Positions 59,702 to 64,000 of a stretch of 64,000 nucleotides of DNA are shown here, one piece after another. Source of the DNA: Agrobacterium cucumeris (GTDB lineage Bacteria; Pseudomonadota; Alphaproteobacteria; Rhizobiales; Rhizobiaceae). The stretch covers positions 2,041,001 to 2,105,000 of the forward strand of contig NZ_CP080388.1 of assembly GCF_030036535.1 (NCBI RefSeq). Direction: 5' to 3'. How positions within the stretch are numbered: position 1 is the first letter of the stretch; each line of letters opens with the position of its first letter. A program made the position numbers and the translations under genes. The notes beneath the pieces were generated by a model. That model was given only the letters and a program-made list of their open reading frames with translations, had not been told where the DNA came from and did no database searches.

Positions 59702-60826
59702 ATGAGCGATATCACCATGACCACCAATGCCCGGCAGGACCGCGCCGCCGTCGCTTCGCAGTGGCAGCTCATCTGGTGGGCCTTCAAACGCCACAAGCTG
59801 GCCATGGCCGCCCTGTTCATCACCATCGCCATGTATATCGTCGCGCTGGTGCCGGGCTTCTTCGCCATCAACGATCCGGTGCTGCAGAATGCCCGCGCCA
59901 CCTTCCATCCGCCGCAGCGCGTCCACTTCATCGATACGACCGACGGTTTCTCGCTCGGGCTGCATTATTATCCGCTGAAGCTGACCCGCAATCCCGAGAC
60001 ACTGGCGGCGGTGTTCGTCGAAGATACGGCGACGAAAATCCCGGTCCAGCTTTTCGGTCGTGGTTACGAATATTCCGTGTTCGGCCTGTTCACCACGGAT
60101 ATCCATCTGTTTGCTTCCACCGACAAGACGCGGCCGCTGTTTCTTTTCGGTGCGGATCGTCTCGGCCGTGATGTCTTCAGCCGCGTCGTGCAGGGGTCGC
60201 AGATTTCGCTGTCGATCGGTCTTGTCGGTGTGTTCTTCTCGCTATTGCTTGGTGTCGTTCTCGGCGGCATCTCCGGTTATTATGGCGGACGCATCGATTT
60301 CGTCATGCAGCGCGTGATCGACTTCGTGCTCTCGCTGCCCACCATTCCCATCTGGCTGGCAATGGCCGCCGCGCTGCCGCAGGGCTGGCCGGCGACGCTG
60401 CAATACATGATGATCACCATCATCCTGTCCTTGACCGGTTGGGCGCAGCTCGCTCGCGTCGTGCGCGGCCGGTTCCTGTCACTCAGAACCGAAGAGTTCG
60501 TGGCTGCGGCCCGGCTGGATGGCGTGCCGGAAGGGCGCATCATCTTCCGCCACATGCTGCCGAGTTTTTCGAGCCATATCATCGCCTCGGTCACGCTTGC
60601 GGTTCCGGCGATGATCCTTGCGGAAACCTCGCTGTCCTTCCTTGGCCTCGGCCTTCAGCCGCCGACGATTTCCTGGGGCGTTTTGCTTCGCGAGGCGCAG
60701 AATATCCGCTCGATCGCAACCGCACCCTGGCTGTTCCTGCCCGGCGTCGCTGTTGTCGTTGCCGTCATGGCGCTCAATCTGCTCGGTGACGGTCTGCGCG
60801 ACGCAGCCGACCCCTATAACAAGTGA
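59702..60826 (+). CDS. Oligopeptide/oligosaccharide-type ABC permease (DppC type)
   Basis: A 374-residue permease, longer than DppC because of an extra periplasmic segment between the first two spans (about residues 50-150, DPVLQNARATFHPPQRVHFI onward). The conserved block LFGADRLGRDVFSRVVQGSQ and EAA loop AARLDGVPEGRIIFRHMLPS are present. GGAGGGCG precedes the ATG. The extended loop is typical of the branch serving sugar oligomers or unusual peptides. Confidence 0.92.
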   Translation: MSDITMTTNARQDRAAVASQWQLIWWAFKRHKLAMAALFITIAMYIVALVPGFFAINDPVLQNARATFHPPQRVHFIDTTDGFSLGLHYYPLKLTRNPETLAAVFVEDTATKIPVQLFGRGYEYSVFGLFTTDIHLFASTDKTRPLFLFGADRLGRDVFSRVVQGSQISLSIGLVGVFFSLLLGVVLGGISGYYGGRIDFVMQRVIDFVLSLPTIPIWLAMAAALPQGWPATLQYMMITIILSLTGWAQLARVVRGRFLSLRTEEFVAAARLDGVPEGRIIFRHMLPSFSSHIIASVTLAVPAMILAETSLSFLGLGLQPPTISWGVLLREAQNIRSIATAPWLFLPGVAVVVAVMALNLLGDGLRDAADPYNK

Positions 60827-60834
60827 GGCCCCGG

Positions 60835-62559
60835 ATGAGCGATATTCTCTCCATGAAGCCAGCAAAGCCGCTGCTTGAAGTCCGTAATCTGGTCACCGAG
60901 TTTCCGGTCAGAAACGGGGTATTCCGGGCGGTCAACGATCTGTCTTTTTCCATCGACCGCGGCAAGACGCTGTGTGTCGTCGGCGAAAGCGGTTCGGGCA
61001 AGTCCGTCACCGCCCGCTCGATCCTGCAGATCATCGACAGCCCCGGCTCCATCGCATCCGGGTCGATCATCCTCAACCGCGCCGATGGCACGTCTCTCGA
61101 TCTCGCAAAGCTCGATCCGCGCAGCCGGGCGATCCGCTCGGTACGCGGCGCAGACATCGCGATGATCTTTCAGGAGCCGATGTCGTCGCTTTCACCCGTG
61201 CACACCGTGGGTGACCAGATCACCGAGGTGCTGCGGCTGCATCTGAAGATGAGCAAGGCGCAGGCGCGGGCCGAGGCTATCGAGCTGCTGCGGCAGGTGG
61301 AAATCCCCAATCCTGAAAAGGCGCTGGATCGTTATGCCTTCCAGTATTCCGGCGGCATGCGCCAGCGCGCCATGATCGCCATGGCGCTGGCCTGCAAACC
61401 GCAATTGCTGATCGCCGACGAACCGACAACGGCACTTGATGTGACGACACAGGCCGAAATCCTCGACCTGATATCGCGGCTGCAAAAGGCGCATGGCATG
61501 GCGGTGCTGTTCATCACCCATGACATGGGTGTGGTGGCGCAGATTGCCGATGACGTGCTGGTCATGCATCACGGTGTCGCCAAGGAATATGGCACTGTCG
61601 AGCAGATATTCCACAGCCCGCAGGATCCCTATACCCGCATGTTGATCGGCTCGGTGCTGAAACTGGAGCAGAAAGCGGAAATCCGGCTTGCCCGCCCGCC
61701 GCTCGATCTTGCCGCAGCGCCCATCCTGGAGGTCAACGACCTCTCCATGCATTTCGGCGAGATGAAGGCGCTGGATGGCGTCTCGATCAAGCTGTTGCCC
61801 GGCGAGACGCTCGGCATCGTCGGCGAAAGCGGTTCCGGCAAGACCACGATGGGCCGCTCCATCATGCGCCTTTACGATCCGACCGGCGGCGAAATGCGCT
61901 ATCGCCGGGCGGATGGCACGGTGGTCGATTTGGCCAAAATCGAAGGTGCCGAGCTGAAAGCTGCACGGCGCGAATTGCGCATGGTCTTCCAGGACCCGTT
62001 CGGCTCACTCAATCCGCGCATGACGGTGGCGCAGGTGATCGGCGAGCCGTTGCTGGTCAACGGCATTGCCAGGGGCAGGGAACTGGATGAACGCGTCTGC
62101 GCCCTGATGGAGCAGGTGGGGCTGGATCCTACCGGGCGTGAGCGTTACCCGCACGCCTTTTCGGGCGGCCAGCGCCAGCGCATCGGCATCGCCCGCGCCA
62201 TCACGCTGAAGCCGCGCATCATCGTGGCGGACGAAGCGACCTCGGCGCTGGATGTTTCGGTGCGGTTCCAGGTGCTGGATCTGCTCATGCGGCTGCAGGA
62301 CGAGCTGGGGCTCGCTTACATCTTCATCAGCCACGATATCGGCGTCATCAGATACATGTGCGACCGCGTCGGGGTGATGTATCGCGGCAAGCTGGTGGAA
62401 GTGGGAGAGGCGGAAAAGGTCTGCAACGCGCCGGATCACCCTTATACGCAGGCGCTTCTTTCCGCCATTCCGCGCCCCGACCCGCGCGACCGGGATCGCA
62501 CCCGGAGGTTCCGCTATGTCGAGCCATCCGAGATCAAGAACGGGGTTGCGGCCCGATAA
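60835..62559 (+). CDS. Fused double ABC ATPase (DppD-DppF type)
   Basis: A 574-residue protein with two ATPase modules in one chain. Module 1 has [37 protein letters not shown] and [12 protein letters not shown]. Module 2, from about residue 300, has [38 protein letters not shown] and [12 protein letters not shown]. The Cys-rich C-termini seen in the separate ATPases at 29023 and 30003 are missing. Start ATG at 60835, 8 bases after the permease stop. Confidence 0.93.
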   Translation: MSDILSMKPAKPLLEVRNLVTEFPVRNGVFRAVNDLSFSIDRGKTLCVVGESGSGKSVTARSILQIIDSPGSIASGSIILNRADGTSLDLAKLDPRSRAIRSVRGADIAMIFQEPMSSLSPVHTVGDQITEVLRLHLKMSKAQARAEAIELLRQVEIPNPEKALDRYAFQYSGGMRQRAMIAMALACKPQLLIADEPTTALDVTTQAEILDLISRLQKAHGMAVLFITHDMGVVAQIADDVLVMHHGVAKEYGTVEQIFHSPQDPYTRMLIGSVLKLEQKAEIRLARPPLDLAAAPILEVNDLSMHFGEMKALDGVSIKLLPGETLGIVGESGSGKTTMGRSIMRLYDPTGGEMRYRRADGTVVDLAKIEGAELKAARRELRMVFQDPFGSLNPRMTVAQVIGEPLLVNGIARGRELDERVCALMEQVGLDPTGRERYPHAFSGGQRQRIGIARAITLKPRIIVADEATSALDVSVRFQVLDLLMRLQDELGLAYIFISHDIGVIRYMCDRVGVMYRGKLVEVGEAEKVCNAPDHPYTQALLSAIPRPDPRDRDRTRRFRYVEPSEIKNGVAAR

Positions 62560-62603
62560 CGTCGCGGCCGTTGCATCCTGCAATTCACGAGGAAGACTAA
62601 AGC

Positions 62604-63791
62604 ATGAAAATCGATCGCATGCGGGTATTCGTCACCCGCGACAAGGACCGTCCCCGCGTTGTCGTCGCTCTCGATGCCGATGACGGTCTGACCGGCTGGG
62701 GTGAGTGTTACAATCACGGCCCCGATCTCGCCCTGCCGCCGTTGCTGGATTACCTCTACGGCTTCCTTGCCGGGCAGGACCCGACGCGGGTTGAATATCT
62801 CTACAATCTCCTTCTGCAGCAAAACCGTTTTCCGCCCGGCGCACTCGGCCTTTCGGCCATCTCGGCGCTGGACCATTGCCTCTGGGACCTTGCCGCCAAG
62901 GCGGCGGGGGTGCCGGTCTACAAACTGCTGGGCGGCGAAGTGCGCGACCGTATCAAGGTCTATGCCGGGGTCTACACGGCTCCGGACGCGCCGGCTGCAA
63001 AGGAAGAGTTCGATCGTCTGAATGAGGACTGGGGCTTCACGGCCTTCAAGCTCAGCCCGTGGCGCCTCGATATCCACGCGCATCGCTGGGGTGAGGTGGT
63101 GCGCAGTTCTGCCGAATATTTCCGCTCGCTTCGCGAGACCGTACGGCCCGATTACGATATCGCCTTTGATGCCCATGCCAAGATTTTCGAACCTGCGGCC
63201 GCCCGCCAGCTCGGCAACGCGCTTGCCCCTTACGATCCGCTGTTCTTCGAGGAGCCTTTGCGTCCGGAAAACATCGAGATGTGGGGAGACCTGAAGCAGG
63301 GGCTGAACTGCACGCTGGCAACAGGGGAAAGTCTGTATCATCGCAATGAGTTCCTGCGTCTTCTTCAGGTAAAGGGTGCGGATATCATCCAGCCCGATAT
63401 CTGCGTCGTCGGCGGCATTTCTGAGATGCGCCGCATCGCTACGCTTGCGGAAGCCCATTTTGTCAGCATCGCGCCGCATAACCCGATGGGGCCGCTCGCC
63501 ACTGCCGTCAATGTGCATTTTTCCGCGGCCCAGCAGAATTTCCGTATTCTCGAATACCGACTGCCGAAAGGGCAATGCTACGTCTATGGCGGCACCGATC
63601 TGGAAAAACGCGAGGATGAAACCCGTTATGTCGTCGACCCCTATCTGCCGAAGGACGGATATCTGGAACTGAGGCCGGATCGCCCCGGCTGGGGTGTCGA
63701 GATGGATGAAAAAGCCATGCAGGAAGATGGTTATGTTCACTGGCAGAGGCGGGTACCAAAACGTCCTGACGGATCCTATGCCTTCGCCTGA
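62604..63791 (+). CDS. Enolase-superfamily sugar acid dehydratase, galactonate-dehydratase-like
   Basis: A 395-residue mandelate racemase/muconate lactonizing enzyme family protein. Metal ligands are Asp189 (IAFDAHAKIFEP), Glu216 (PLFFEEPLRPENIEMW) and Glu242 (LATGESLYHR). Acid/base residues include His191, next to the Asp ligand, and His292 (IAPHNPMGPLA), with Asp265 in QPDICVVGG. The Asp-x-His arrangement and HNPMGPLA block match D-galactonate dehydratase (DgoD) and relatives rather than mandelate racemase. It would dehydrate an aldonate to the 2-keto-3-deoxy acid used by the aldolase at 53748. GAGGAAGAC precedes the ATG. Confidence 0.87.
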   Translation: MKIDRMRVFVTRDKDRPRVVVALDADDGLTGWGECYNHGPDLALPPLLDYLYGFLAGQDPTRVEYLYNLLLQQNRFPPGALGLSAISALDHCLWDLAAKAAGVPVYKLLGGEVRDRIKVYAGVYTAPDAPAAKEEFDRLNEDWGFTAFKLSPWRLDIHAHRWGEVVRSSAEYFRSLRETVRPDYDIAFDAHAKIFEPAAARQLGNALAPYDPLFFEEPLRPENIEMWGDLKQGLNCTLATGESLYHRNEFLRLLQVKGADIIQPDICVVGGISEMRRIATLAEAHFVSIAPHNPMGPLATAVNVHFSAAQQNFRILEYRLPKGQCYVYGGTDLEKREDETRYVVDPYLPKDGYLELRPDRPGWGVEMDEKAMQEDGYVHWQRRVPKRPDGSYAFA

Positions 63792-64000
63792 AACGGTTGC
63801 GATAAGCTGCGGGCCGTTTTCGGCCCGCCTGCGCCCCGCATGGGGCGGCAGGATTACCCATCTGCACCATGCCGACCACGGCGATATTCTGGTGCCTACG
63901 GGCGAGGACGGTTTCGAGCCGCTCAACTGGCCGCGCGCCGGCGCATACCCGCTGTTCCCTTATCACAACCGGCTTTATGGCGGCTCATTCGTTCATGCCG
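63778..64000 (+). CDS. Aldose 1-epimerase (mutarotase) family protein, truncated by the window end
   Basis: The first 74 codons are present: MPSPETVAISCGPFSARLRP, then AWGGRITHLHHADHGDILVP and AYPLFPYHNRLYGGSFVHA. The GGRITHL strand and the PYHNRLYGG block (PFSNRxxGG in most members) identify the galactose mutarotase fold, with the Asn-Arg pair that contacts the sugar. It interconverts sugar anomers in the cytoplasm. The start overlaps the dehydratase stop by 14 bases, so the two are coupled. The catalytic His/Glu region lies beyond the window. Confidence 0.8.
   Translation, partial: MPSPETVAISCGPFSARLRPAWGGRITHLHHADHGDILVPTGEDGFEPLNWPRAGAYPLFPYHNRLYGGSFVHA

Noticed and set aside
59318..60106. 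Minus-strand frame over the permease genes
   Set aside because: Its His/Gln/Asp-rich composition is an antisense artefact of hydrophobic permease codons.
1..64000. CRISPR array, insertion sequence, rRNA or prophage
   Set aside because: No regularly spaced direct repeats, transposase, integrase, rRNA-like stretch or phage structural genes were seen on either strand.

Overview
The window looks like a secondary replicon (probably the linear chromosome) of an Agrobacterium/Rhizobium-type alphaproteobacterium. The reasons are the GC-rich codon use, two RIME1-like rhizobial intergenic repeats, a RopA/Omp2-type porin, an fds-type soluble formate dehydrogenase, the C-terminus of a tail-less FtsZ as found in rhizobial accessory ftsZ copies, and the very high density of ABC importers with their own GntR, LacI or LysR regulators. 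No rRNA, complete tRNA, CRISPR array, transposase or phage gene is visible.

Layout. (1) 1-92: ftsZ end, then a RIME repeat and a terminator. (2) 0.5-10.9 kb: a hydroxyproline-type catabolic locus: FCD-GntR regulator, DapA-like HPC deaminase candidate, LDH2-family pyrroline-2-carboxylate reductase candidate, polar amino acid ABC importer, DadA-like FAD oxidase, fused aconitase X (cis-3-hydroxyproline dehydratase family) and a proline-racemase homologue whose two catalytic cysteines are Ser and Thr. (3) 11.1-16.8 kb: LacI regulator, small alpha/beta-barrel protein, a second polar amino acid importer and a D-2-hydroxyacid dehydrogenase; three LacI-type operator-like sites sit in the shared promoter region. 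(4) 17-20.7 kb: a PAS-GGDEF-EAL protein and a porin. (5) 20.9-33.2 kb: oligopeptide-type ABC importer with three amidohydrolases (one lacking its HxH metal motif), a flavin reductase-like protein, a hydantoin racemase with both catalytic Cys, and a GntR regulator; an identical 12-bp palindrome lies in both divergent promoter regions. (6) 33.3-36 kb: small envelope and stress proteins (DUF992, BON, CsbD) and a PAS-LuxR regulator. (7) 36.1-44.2 kb: LysR, fdsGBA-D and an OxlT-like oxalate/formate antiporter. (8) 44.2-53.6 kb: a non-coding stretch with a tRNA-3'-end-like sequence, then a LacI-controlled sugar-type ABC operon with a PTE-like lactonase, a GATase1-like protein, an inverted pfkB kinase, a BtpA/SgcQ protein and an M20 amidohydrolase. 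(9) 53.7-64 kb: aldolase, SMP-30 lactonase and GntR on the minus strand, divergent from a second oligopeptide-type importer, a galactonate-dehydratase-like enolase-superfamily enzyme and a truncated aldose-1-epimerase; together these give most of a non-phosphorylative sugar-acid route.

The common theme is scavenging of plant- or soil-derived small molecules, each uptake system co-located with its enzymes and regulator. Four of the five importer operons carry a strong hairpin between the binding-protein gene and the first permease gene. The best candidates for undescribed chemistry are the amidohydrolase/hydantoin-racemase locus (20.9-33.2 kb), the PTE/BtpA/PfkB/M20 locus (44.9-53.6 kb), and the S90/T256 proline-racemase homologue next to aconitase X.
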